From an uncultured Eubacteriales bacterium (GTDB lineage: Bacteria > Bacillota_A > Clostridia > Christensenellales > Aristaeellaceae), in NCBI GenBank assembly GCA_900553645.1, contig USEE01000026.1, positions 1 through 10,682 of the forward strand: a stretch of DNA of 10,682 nucleotides, in the 5' to 3' direction. Position numbers and translations under genes: made by a program. Shown here piece after piece: positions 1 to 7,600 of this stretch (positions within the stretch are counted from its first letter, which is position 1; each line of letters opens with the position of its first letter). The notes under the pieces were generated by a model. That model made no database searches, was not told the DNA's origin, and saw only the letters and a program-made list of their open reading frames with translations.

Positions 1-1
1 G

Positions 2-482
2 GATATAGACGACTTCGCCGGCACCACCGGCTACAACGTGTCCGGTACCTCCGACCTCGCCCCGCTGGATCAGCAGGCCGAGATAATCCACACCATGTTC
101 CCGGATGCCAAGAAGGTCGGTCTGCTGTACTGCACCGCCGAGCCTAACTCGGTATATCAGCTGGACGTAATCACCCCCTACATCGAGAGCTACGGCTATG
201 AAGTGCAGCGCTTCGGTTTTGCTGCCCGCTAAGGTTCCGGTAGTCGCCGGCGAAGAGGGCATCTGCAAGGGCTGCGGCGTTGCCACCCTGTCGATCAGCT
301 ACTATGACATCGGCTACAAGGCCGGCGAGATGGCTTACGACATACTGGTAAACGGCGCGGACATCACCACGATGGCTATCGAGTATGCTCCTAATGTAAC
401 CAAGGAATACAACGCCGAAATGTGCGAAGAGCTGGGCATCACCCCGCCGGAAGGCTACGTGGCGATCGCGACCGAGGGCTGA
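2..482 (+). pseudogene. ABC transporter substrate-binding protein, TrpX-type, frameshifted by an internal deletion (5' partial)
   Basis: This is the periplasmic-type ligand-binding subunit (ABC_sub_bind family, as in TrpX) of the importer whose permease and ATPase follow; in Gram-positive bacteria it is normally a lipoprotein outside the membrane. The 5' end lies outside the window, so signal peptide and lipobox cannot be judged. Codons starting at base 2 read DIDDFAGTTGYNVSGTSDLA, then a PDAKKVGLLY segment, down to a TAA at 230-232. The family's next block, LPAKVPVVAGEEGICKGCG, then ATLSISYYDIGY and a C-terminal EELGITPPEGY, continues one frame over, from about 219 to the TGA at 480-482. Family members have roughly 42-44 residues between these blocks, including a conserved segment like IYIPTDN, which is absent here. 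The break is therefore best explained by an internal deletion of about 130 bases, of length 2 modulo 3, not by a single-base error. As read, the protein would lose half its ligand cleft. The substrate is unknown; tryptophan or another amino acid is possible by family. An assembly error is not excluded. Confidence 0.85.
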
Positions 483-518
483 TACTTTCCATACCCCTGA
501 AAATGCCGCATTCTCCGA

Positions 519-543
519 GCGGCGCAGTGGCTTGCTGCGCCGC
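519..543 (+). promoter_or_regulatory. Intercistronic stem-loop between binding-protein and permease genes
   Basis: A perfect 9-bp inverted repeat, GCGGCGCAG (519-527) and CTGCGCCGC (535-543), with a 7-base loop, sits in the 105-base gap between the binding-protein stop and the permease ribosome binding site. It is followed by a weakly U-rich stretch (GGTTGTTTTGTGT). In ABC import operons such hairpins often act as partial terminators or as 3' stabilisers, keeping the binding protein more abundant than the membrane subunits. That role is inferred. Confidence 0.55.
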
Positions 544-587
544 CCGGTTGTTTTGTGTATGGCGGCGGAATACTGGAGGACTTTTAA

Positions 588-1487
588 GTGAACATAATGG
601 CGCTTTTCAACGCCCTGCCCGGCGCGTGCGCGCAGGGGCTTATCTGGGGCATAATGGCGATCGGCGTATACATTACCTATAAGATACTGGACGTGGCCGA
701 CCTGACCGTCGACGGCACGATGTGTACCGGCGGCGCGGTCTGCGTCATGATGATGCTCAATGGTTACAGCATATGGATTTCGCTTTTGTGCGCGTTCATC
801 GCTGGTATGCTGGCCGGACTTATCACGGGCATATTCCATACGTTCATGGGAATACCCGCGATACTGGCAGGTATACTGACCCAGCTTGCGCTGTATTCGA
901 TCAACCTGCGCATACTCGGCTCGGCTAACCAGGCGATTAGCGTGCGCAAGTACAACCTGCTCATATCGCTTATGTACATCCCGCGGGCGATATGGATTTC
1001 CGCTGTGTTCGTCGTGGCGTTGATAGTCATACTGTACTGGTTCTTCGGCACGGAGCTGGGTTCCTCGCTGCGCGCAACCGGCTGCAACCAGCACATGGCG
1101 CGCGCGCAGGGCATCAACACCAACTTTAATAAGGTGCTGGGCCTGATGCTGTCCAACGGCATCGTTGCGCTGGCAAGCGCGCTGTATTCCCAGTATCAGG
1201 GCTTCGCCGACATCAACATGGGCCGCGGCGCGATCGTAATCGGTCTGGCGGCGGTAATAATCGGCGACGTCGTGTTCGGCAAGATATTCCGCAATTTCGG
1301 ATTCAAGCTGCTGGGCGTGGCGCTGGGCGCGGTCATGTATTATCTGGTAATACAGGTGGTGCTGTGGCTGGGCCTGAACACCGACGACCTGAAGCTGCTG
1401 ACGGCGCTGGTCGTGGGCGTGTTCCTGTCGGTGCCGTATATTAAGGGCCGCTACTTCACCAAGACTCGCGGAAAGGCGGCGAAGTAA
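588..1487 (+). CDS. ABC transporter permease, TrpY-type (BPD_transp_2 family)
   Basis: This is the 299-residue integral membrane subunit that forms the translocation path of the importer. It has several long hydrophobic segments: near residues 16-33, 45-80, 85-105, 133-157, 184-230 and 237-262, plus one near the C-terminus. It carries the family's ADLTVDGT motif at the end of the first membrane region (about residues 36-43), typical of permeases paired with ABC_sub_bind lipoproteins and distinct from LivH/LivM. The GTG at 588 is chosen because GGAGGA (575-580) lies 7 bases upstream; the in-frame ATG at 597 would be about 16 bases away. The stop codon TAA (1485-1487) directly abuts the ATPase start, so the two are probably translationally coupled. 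The gene appears intact, unlike the binding-protein gene before it. Substrate cannot be told from this subunit. Confidence 0.9.
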   Translation: MNIMALFNALPGACAQGLIWGIMAIGVYITYKILDVADLTVDGTMCTGGAVCVMMMLNGYSIWISLLCAFIAGMLAGLITGIFHTFMGIPAILAGILTQLALYSINLRILGSANQAISVRKYNLLISLMYIPRAIWISAVFVVALIVILYWFFGTELGSSLRATGCNQHMARAQGINTNFNKVLGLMLSNGIVALASALYSQYQGFADINMGRGAIVIGLAAVIIGDVVFGKIFRNFGFKLLGVALGAVMYYLVIQVVLWLGLNTDDLKLLTALVVGVFLSVPYIKGRYFTKTRGKAAK

Positions 1488-2282
1488 ATGCTGGAGATTA
1501 GGGATATTTATAAGACGTTCAATCCCGGCACGATCAACGAAAAGCGCGCGCTGCGCGGCGTGTCGCTTACCCTCGAGGACGGCGACTTCGTGACCGTAAT
1601 CGGCGGCAACGGCGCGGGTAAGTCCACGCTGCTTAACGCCGTCGCGGGCGTATGGCAGGTGGACGAGGGCTCGATATGGATCGACGGCGTGGACGTGACG
1701 CGCCTGCCCGAATACAAGCGCGCAAAGTACATCGGCCGCGTGTTTCAGGATCCCATGATGGGCACCGCCGCCGACATGTGGATAGAGGAAAATATGGCGC
1801 TGTCCATGCGCCGCGGCCAGCGCCGCACGCTGCGCCCCGGCATAACGGGCGCCGAGCGCGCCGAGTACAAGCGCCAGCTCGCCACGCTGGGTCTGGGTCT
1901 GGAAGACCGCATGACCAGCAAGGTCGGCCTGCTGTCGGGCGGTCAGCGTCAGGCGCTTACGCTGCTTATGGCCTCGCTTAAGCGCCCCAAGCTGCTGTTG
2001 CTGGACGAGCACACAGCCGCGCTCGACCCCAAGACCGCGTCCAAGGTGCTGGACACCACCGACAAAATTGTCAGCCGCGATAAGCTGACCACGATGATGA
2101 TCACGCACAACATGCGCGACGCGATATTGCACGGCAACCGCCTGATAATGATGCACGAGGGCAACTGCATACTCGACATACGCGGCGAGGATAAGAAGAA
2201 GCTGACAGTCGAGGATCTGCTGCACGAATTCGAAAAGGCCAGCGGCGAAAAGTTCGCCTCGGACAAGGCGCTGCTGAGCTGA
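1488..2282 (+). CDS. ABC transporter ATP-binding protein, TrpZ-type
   Basis: This 264-residue cytoplasmic nucleotide-binding subunit powers the importer. All diagnostic motifs are present: Walker A GGNGAGKST at residues 39-47, Q-loop glutamine in VFQDP near 87, signature LSGGQ near 149-153, Walker B LLLLDE near 169-174 followed by the D-loop with D180, and H-loop histidine in MMITHNM near 207. The length is normal for a single ABC domain, so it would act as a dimer. The ATG follows the permease stop codon without a gap, with GGAAAGG in the permease end as the likely ribosome binding site. In this family the pair is best known from tryptophan import (TrpXYZ), but paralogues carry other substrates, so specificity stays open. 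Confidence 0.93.
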   Translation: MLEIRDIYKTFNPGTINEKRALRGVSLTLEDGDFVTVIGGNGAGKSTLLNAVAGVWQVDEGSIWIDGVDVTRLPEYKRAKYIGRVFQDPMMGTAADMWIEENMALSMRRGQRRTLRPGITGAERAEYKRQLATLGLGLEDRMTSKVGLLSGGQRQALTLLMASLKRPKLLLLDEHTAALDPKTASKVLDTTDKIVSRDKLTTMMITHNMRDAILHGNRLIMMHEGNCILDIRGEDKKKLTVEDLLHEFEKASGEKFASDKALLS

Positions 2283-2303
2283 TTAATACGAGACGATATA
2301 TTG

Positions 2304-2343
2304 GGGGCGCGACTGCCGCAAATGCGGGTGGCCGCGCCTTTGA
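2304..2343 (+). terminator. Probable terminator of the ABC operon
   Basis: A compound stem-loop starts 23 bases after the ATPase stop. The outer arms GGCGCG (2306-2311) and CGCGCC (2333-2338) enclose an inner hairpin CCGC-AAAT-GCGG (2316-2327), and TTTGATT follows. The U-tract is short, so efficiency may be modest, but its position between the operon and the next promoter fits. Confidence 0.55.
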
Positions 2344-2345
2344 TT

Positions 2346-2373
2346 GCATAGGGCTTGACAAGCCCGGCTATGC
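2346..2373 (+). promoter_or_regulatory. Large inverted repeat spanning the lysR -35 box (candidate operator)
   Basis: The outer arms GCATAG (2346-2351) and CTATGC (2368-2373) and the inner arms GGCTT (2352-2356) and AAGCC (2360-2364) form one imperfect palindrome with a GAC centre and a 3-base offset on the right. The perfect -35 hexamer lies across its centre, so a bound protein would block RNA polymerase. Autoregulation by the LysR protein is a natural guess. As RNA the same repeat would fold into a long hairpin and could also back up the upstream terminator. Confidence 0.5.
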
Positions 2374-2383
2374 GATATATCAT
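2355..2383 (+). promoter_or_regulatory. Sigma-A promoter of the lysR-type gene
   Basis: The -35 hexamer TTGACA (2355-2360) matches the consensus perfectly. After exactly 17 bases comes TATCAT (2378-2383), a 5-of-6 match to TATAAT. The start site would be near 2390, giving a leader of about 120 bases before the regulator's ATG at 2510. Confidence 0.7.
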
Positions 2384-2430
2384 AAATACCGTTTTTATTA
2401 AATTACGCGCCAAACCAGAAAGCCCTGAAT

Positions 2431-2457
2431 TTAAGGCGGTATACGATTTAGCCTTAA
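2431..2457 (+). promoter_or_regulatory. Dyad TTAAGGC-N13-GCCTTAA in the lysR leader
   Basis: A perfect 7-bp inverted repeat with a 13-base spacer lies about 40-67 bases downstream of the predicted transcription start and 53 bases before the ATG. It could be a protein-binding site or a leader hairpin. It does not fit the classical LysR T-N11-A box, so its partner is unknown. Confidence 0.35.
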
Positions 2458-2509
2458 TTGCGGGTTTTGACTAATACGCGTTTCAGAGCGATGAAAGCAG
2501 GGTGGTACA

Positions 2510-3415
2510 ATGGAACTGCGAAATCTGGCGACGTTCGTGCGCGCGGCGGAGCTTCACAGCTTTTCGCAGGCGGCCAAGCAGCTGGGCTATTCCCAGTCGG
2601 CAATATCGATGCAGATAGGCCAGTTGGAAAGCGAACTGGACACGCGTCTGTTCGACCGCGTGGGCAAGACGATCGCGCTCACGCCGCAGGGCAGGCAGTT
2701 TTTCGAATATGCCCAGAACATACTGCGCATGGCCGAAAACGCAAGGAACGTGATGCGCAACGCGTCGGTAGTGACCGGCCAACTGCGCATAGCGATGGCC
2801 GAATCGATATGTATGTCGCTGTTCCCGGCGACGCTGTGCGAATTTCGCCGCATGTACCCGGACGTGCAATTGACCGTGAAGTCGGGCACGACCGAGGACA
2901 TGTTCCGCGCGCTGGCGCAAAACGACGTGGATATAGTGTATCAGCTGGATAACCAGATATACCGCTCAGACTTCGTGATACCGCTGTGCGAGCGTGTTCC
3001 TATAATATTCATCGCGCCCGCCGATCATCCGCTGGCAAATCTGGACAGCGTGGAACTCGCCGAATGCGTGAAGTACCCGTTCATACTGACTGAAAAGGGC
3101 TTCAGCTATCGCTCACAGCTGGACGCGCAGTTGGCCGCGCGCGATCTGGAGATAAAGCCGGTGCTGGAAATCGGCAACACGGACGTGATTTGCAAATTGG
3201 TGGAAAAGGGCATGGGGCTGGCCTTCCTGCCCGAATACGTGGCGCGCGCCGCGCTGGACGCGGGCCGGGTAAAGCGCCTTAACGTAGAGGGCGTGGACGT
3301 AAAGCTGTACCGCCAGCTGATTTACAGCAAGGGCAAGTGGATTACCCCCGCGATGCAGGCGATGATCGCGCTGATATGCGGCGGCGCGGCGACGATGGGG
3401 GATGGGCGCGAATAG
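2510..3415 (+). CDS. LysR-family transcriptional regulator
   Basis: This 301-residue DNA-binding regulator has the normal LysR length and layout. A winged helix-turn-helix occupies residues 1-60; the core SFSQAAKQLGYSQSAIS (about 17-33) is followed by IGQLESELDTRLFDR and the ALTPQG turn. A linker helix and a periplasmic-binding-like effector domain (about 90-290) follow, including GKGMGLAFLPEYVA-type residues near 240-252. The start at 2510 is set by the N-terminal MELRNLATFV typical of the family and an AGGGTGG ribosome binding site (2499-2505) close to the ATG. It has its own promoter and terminator and lies between the ABC operon and the sialidase operon, all on the same strand. LysR proteins often control neighbours, so either operon could be its target. 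The effector cannot be inferred from sequence. Confidence 0.93.
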   Translation: MELRNLATFVRAAELHSFSQAAKQLGYSQSAISMQIGQLESELDTRLFDRVGKTIALTPQGRQFFEYAQNILRMAENARNVMRNASVVTGQLRIAMAESICMSLFPATLCEFRRMYPDVQLTVKSGTTEDMFRALAQNDVDIVYQLDNQIYRSDFVIPLCERVPIIFIAPADHPLANLDSVELAECVKYPFILTEKGFSYRSQLDAQLAARDLEIKPVLEIGNTDVICKLVEKGMGLAFLPEYVARAALDAGRVKRLNVEGVDVKLYRQLIYSKGKWITPAMQAMIALICGGAATMGDGRE

Positions 3416-3451
3416 ACGGCGCGCATCCGAATATGCGGCAGGGCAGCTTAC

Positions 3452-3492
3452 AAAAGCGAACGCACAAATTTGTCATTTGCGTTCGCTTTTTT
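3452..3492 (+). terminator. Strong intrinsic terminator after lysR
   Basis: A perfect 13-bp stem, AAAAGCGAACGCA (3452-3464) with TGCGTTCGCTTTT (3478-3490), has a 13-base loop and ends in an uninterrupted T run. The loop side contains the 10-bp palindrome ACAAATTTGT (3464-3473). The A-rich left arm would make it work on the opposite strand as well. Confidence 0.9.
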
Positions 3493-3493
3493 A

Positions 3494-3522
3494 TTGACGC
3501 GGCCGAGTGCAGTGTGTATACT
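3494..3522 (+). promoter_or_regulatory. Sigma-A promoter of the sialidase operon
   Basis: TTGACG (3494-3499) and TATACT (3517-3522) are separated by 17 bases, a near-consensus promoter. The -35 box begins one base after the T run of the preceding terminator. The predicted start near 3529 gives a leader of about 65 bases that contains a small hairpin, CGGCGC (3535-3540) with GCGCCG (3546-3551). Confidence 0.8.
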
Positions 3523-3593
3523 TTTATGCGTGAGCGGCGCGCTGTGCGCCGATTGAATGAATTGCCAAATCGACTATGCTGGAGGTATGTGAC

Positions 3594-4613
3594 ATGATTA
3601 CGCGTACTGCGGTGTTCGGCGGCGCGGGACTCAGCTATCGTATACCGGCACTGTGTACGCTGCCGGACGGTACGCTGTGCGCATTTTGCGAGGCGAGACA
3701 GGGCGGCGGCGACTGGAATCCGATGGATCTTATCATGCGCAGGCGTACGCCCGACGGCAGGTGGCTGGACGCGCAGACGATTGCGGGCAACCCGCACGGC
3801 CCGGTGCATAACCCCGGCCCGTTCGTGGTAAACGGAGAACTTCACCTGCTCTACGGCATGGACTATGAACGGTTTTATCAGGTGGTCAGCCGCGACGGCG
3901 GGCTTACATTCTCCGAGCCGGAGGATATTACCTATGTGTTCGAAAGCTTCCGCGGCCGCGACGTACCCGGCGGCATCGACTGGCGCTGCATAGCGGTCGG
4001 CCCCGGCGGCGTGACTCAGCTTAAAAACGGCCGCATAGTCGCGCCCGTATGGCTGGGCGGGCTGGACAAGCCGCGTAGGCACGACCCGTGCCAGACCGGC
4101 TCCATCTATTCCGACGACGGCGGCAAAACGTGGAACGCGGGCGAGATAATCGACATATTCCCGCTCGGCCCCAGCGAAGCGCAGATTGCCCCGCTGTCGG
4201 ATGGCGGAGCGCTAATATCGCTGCGTAATCAGGGCCAGCAGCATAAGCGCGGCTTTGCATGGTCGCCCGATGGTGCGCACTGGTCCAAGCCCGTGCTTGC
4301 CGACAACGTATGCGAAGTCAATTGTCAGGGCTCGCTGATAAGCGTCGGCGACCTTATGGTAATCACCGGCCCTGAACCTGAGGGCGATGATATTCAAAAG
4401 CGCGAGCGCAAGCGCCTTACACTGCGCGTCAGCCGCGACGAGGGGCATACGTGGTCGAAGGGCCTCGTGCTGGTCGAAGGTACGGCGGGTTACAGCGCGC
4501 TGGCGCTTCAACCCGATGGCGCGCTCATGTGCCTTTATGAAACGTGGGAAGACGAGGATATGCTCAGGCAGGAGCTTCTGACTATCACCCCGGATGAATT
4601 TGAAAAGCTGTGA
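3594..4613 (+). CDS. Sialidase-type glycoside hydrolase (GH33-like, BNR repeats), no signal peptide
   Basis: This is a predicted exo-sialidase of 339 residues with a six-bladed propeller fold. The signature YRIP, carrying the first carboxylate-binding arginine, is at residues 15-18. The candidate acid/base aspartate is D40, in GGGDWNPMDLIMRR. A GPGGVTQLKNGRIVAP block, as in GH33, is near 137-152. The glutamate that activates the nucleophile is in SEAQIAPLSDG (about 195-205), with the second arginine in ISLRN. The third arginine lies before LTLRVSRDEGHTW, and the tyrosine nucleophile is in GYSAL near 300, followed by LYE. Asp-box repeats occur near 100, 174 and 281. The ATG at 3594 is set by GGAGGT (3581-3586) seven bases upstream; an in-frame ATG at 3576 lies before that site. 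No signal peptide or membrane anchor is present, so it should act in the cytoplasm on imported sialosides. Only fold and catalytic set are supported; the exact substrate could be another nonulosonate. Confidence 0.85.
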   Translation: MITRTAVFGGAGLSYRIPALCTLPDGTLCAFCEARQGGGDWNPMDLIMRRRTPDGRWLDAQTIAGNPHGPVHNPGPFVVNGELHLLYGMDYERFYQVVSRDGGLTFSEPEDITYVFESFRGRDVPGGIDWRCIAVGPGGVTQLKNGRIVAPVWLGGLDKPRRHDPCQTGSIYSDDGGKTWNAGEIIDIFPLGPSEAQIAPLSDGGALISLRNQGQQHKRGFAWSPDGAHWSKPVLADNVCEVNCQGSLISVGDLMVITGPEPEGDDIQKRERKRLTLRVSRDEGHTWSKGLVLVEGTAGYSALALQPDGALMCLYETWEDEDMLRQELLTITPDEFEKL

Positions 4614-4615
4614 CT

Positions 4616-4629
4616 GCCGCATGTGCGGC
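4616..4629 (+). promoter_or_regulatory. Short intercistronic hairpin before the GH106-like gene
   Basis: GCCGC-ATGT-GCGGC forms a 5-bp stem with a 4-base loop in the 32-base gap between the two glycosidase genes, directly before the GAGAGGA ribosome binding site (4631-4637). The surrounding GACTGCCGCA is repeated exactly at 2311-2320 inside the ABC operon terminator. It may tune translation or mRNA stability. Confidence 0.35.
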
Positions 4630-4645
4630 GGAGAGGAATGCATAT

Positions 4646-7600
4646 ATGAATAAGAAGGAAATGCTGGGCATATTCCAAAACCCGGGCAGCGCATACCGCG
4701 GCAAGCCCTTCTGGTCGTGGAACGGAGAGCTGGACGAGAAGGAGCTTATCCGTCAGGTAGGCGTGATGCGCGAGATGGGCTTCGGTGGGTTCTTCATGCA
4801 CTCGCGCTCCGGCCTTATCACCGAGTATCTGGGCGACGAGTGCTTCAGGCTGATAAACGCAGTCGCCGACGAGGGCGCAAGGCAGGGCATGGAGGTCTGG
4901 CTGTACGACGAGGACCGCTGGCCCAGCGGCAGCGCGGGCGGCAAGGCGACCGAGGACGTGCGCTACCGCATGAAGAGCGTATACGTATATGAGCGCGCCG
5001 CCGCGCCCTATATATCGGGCGAAACCGAACTGCCCGAGTGCGACTATATGTTTGCGGCAAGGCTAGGCGCTGACGTATACACGATGAGCGACTATATCCA
5101 GTTTAAGCCGGGCGAGGCCGCCGCAGATGTGTTCGCGCGCCTGACGGGCGAGGGCGAGGACAAGCTGCTCGAAATGCGCATACAGCCTGACGAACCCAGC
5201 AGCAACTATAACGGCAACACGTATCTGGACACAATGAACGTGGAAGCTGTGGATAAGTTCATTGAGCTAACCCACGAGCAGTACCTGAAACGCTGTGGAA
5301 AACGTCTGGGCAGCGTGATAAGCGGCATATTCACCGACGAGCCGCATCGCGGTCAGGCGCTTGATACCACCGTGACCCTGCCCGACGGCACGCGCAAGTG
5401 CGGGATATTCTATACTAACGATATATTCGACGAGTTTGAGCGCCGATACGGCTACGACGTACAGCCGCTTCTGCCCCAGATATTCTATCGGCTGCACGGC
5501 GAGCCGATTTCGCGCGTAAGGCTGGATTACTTCGATCTGGGCTGCAATCTGTTCAACGAGCGCTTTATCAAGCGCATAAACGACTGGTGCGAGCGCCACG
5601 GCATAATACTGACCGGCCATGTGCTGCACGAAAACTCGCTGTCCAATCAGGCCATGCCCAATGGCTCACTCATGCGCTCTTACGAGCATATGGACTGGCC
5701 GGGCATAGATTTTCTGGGCGAGGACGAGCGCTGCTACTGGATTGCGCGCCAGTGCCAGTCGGTCTGCCGCCAGCAGGGCAAGAAGTGGATGCTGTCCGAA
5801 CTGTACGGCTGCACGGGCTGGCGCGCCGACATGCGCATGTACAAGGTGATAGGCGACTGGCAGGCGCTGCTGGGCGTAAACGTGCGCTGCCCGCACCTGA
5901 GCTGGTACACGATGGAGGGGCAGAGCAAGCGCGACTACCCGGCCAGCATATCGTATCAGTCACCCTACTGGCGCGATTTTAACGCGGTAGAAAGCTACTT
6001 TGCGCGCTTTGGCCTGATGATGGGCGAGGGCGACGCGATCTGCGACACGCTGGTAATCAACCCCATCGAAAGCGCGTGGGGTCTGGCGCGCATAGGCTGG
6101 TCCAAGTGGATATTCGCAAAGAGCGAGGATGAGCTGGCGCTGGAAAAGCGCTATGCCGACGTGTTTAACGAACTGATGGGCGCGCGGCTGGACTTCGACT
6201 ATGCCGACGAGCAGACGCTGATGCGCGACGCGCGTATCGAGCGCGACGGTGATGAAGTGTTCCTGCGCATAGGCGCGGCGCGCTACCGTCAGGTGCTTAT
6301 GAGCGGCCTGCTCACCGTGCGCGCAAGCACAATCAAGGTGCTGAAGGACTTCATCATGGCGGGCGGCTATGTGGCGCTGGCGGGCGCACTGCCTGAGTAC
6401 GTAGGCGGCGAACGCTCCGATGCGTGCCGCGAGCTTATCGATGCGGGCGCGGCGGTACTGCCCGAAACCGGCTTTGCGGCAGTGCTCAGCGAGCGCGATC
6501 ACTGCCCGATAACCTGTGGCGCGGGCGATCAGATATTCATGCAGGTACGCCGCGCGGGCGACGACTACATAGTTGCGCTGCTCAACAACGATCGCGACTA
6601 TGAAAGCGGCGCGTTCCGCGTAAATGTGCCCGACGGGTACTTTGCGCAGGATTGGGACATGCTGACCGGCAAGCGCTATGCCCTGGCTGTGGATAAGTCG
6701 GCCGATGGCAAGGCATATGTAAACTGCGCGCTGGAGGCTGCGGGCACTCAGCTTATTGTGCTGACGCGCGAGGATGAGCAGCTCGAAAAGCGCCCCGCGC
6801 CGGTAATTGCGGTGAAGGAATGCAATCTGCCTGAGGCAGAATACAAATTTAAGCTGGATGAGCCGAACGTATGCCTTATGGATATGGCCGCGTGGAGCTG
6901 GGACGGCGGCGAGGAGCAGCCGGTGCAGGAGGTGCTGCGCGTGGACGACGCGGTGCGCGACCTGCTGGGCATAGAGCGCCGCGGCGGCGAGATGCTTCAG
7001 CCGTGGTTCGCCAAGAATGCGTATTCCAAGCCCTACGGCACGCTGCGCCTGAAATACAGGTTCAACTGCGAAGTCCTGCCCAAGGGACAGGTATACCTCG
7101 CGGGCGAGCGTCCGCAGGAGCAGCGGTACAGCATAAACGGCGTAACGCTCACTGCGCCCGACATCACCGACTGGTGGGCGGACAATGCCTTTATCAAGAT
7201 GCCCGTGCCCGAGGGCGCGATTCGCCTGGGTGAGAACGTGGTCGAGATCGAGACCGAGTTCAAGCGCACGACCAATATCGAAGCGCTGTACCTGCTGGGC
7301 GACTTCGGCGTGAGCATGGGCGCGGACTGCGTAAACAGCGTGACCGAAATGCCCGCAGCCATCACTATGGAGGGCCTGCAGCGCGGCGTACTGCCGTTCT
7401 ACACGGGCCGCATTACTTATGAGGTAACGCCTGAAATATACGGCGAATGCGTGGACAAGGACGCGAGCCGCGTGATGATAAGCATACCGCATGCGACCGG
7501 CGCGCTGGTCGACGTAAACTGCGGCGAGACAACCCAGCGCATAATGTGGGAGCCGTACACCGCCGACGTGACGGACGCGGTGCGCGCGGGCAGGACTATC

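Noticed and set aside
171..2225. A 684-codon open frame on the minus strand.
   Set aside because: It lies opposite the clearly recognisable ABC genes, is composed largely of H, R, A, V and Q runs typical of antisense frames in GC-rich DNA, and has no family motif.
3576..3593. An upstream ATG for the sialidase gene.
   Set aside because: The strong GGAGGT site lies downstream of it and is correctly spaced for the ATG at 3594.
3529..3593. The sialidase operon leader as a riboswitch.
   Set aside because: At 65 bases with one 6-bp hairpin, it shows no known riboswitch core.
3342..4082. A 246-codon minus-strand frame across the lysR end and sialidase start.
   Set aside because: It would run through the lysR terminator and the sialidase promoter and lacks any family resemblance.
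4610..4645. An upstream start for the GH106-like gene.
   Set aside because: It overlaps the preceding stop codon and the hairpin and has no ribosome binding site; the ATG at 4646 has GAGAGGA at 8 bases.
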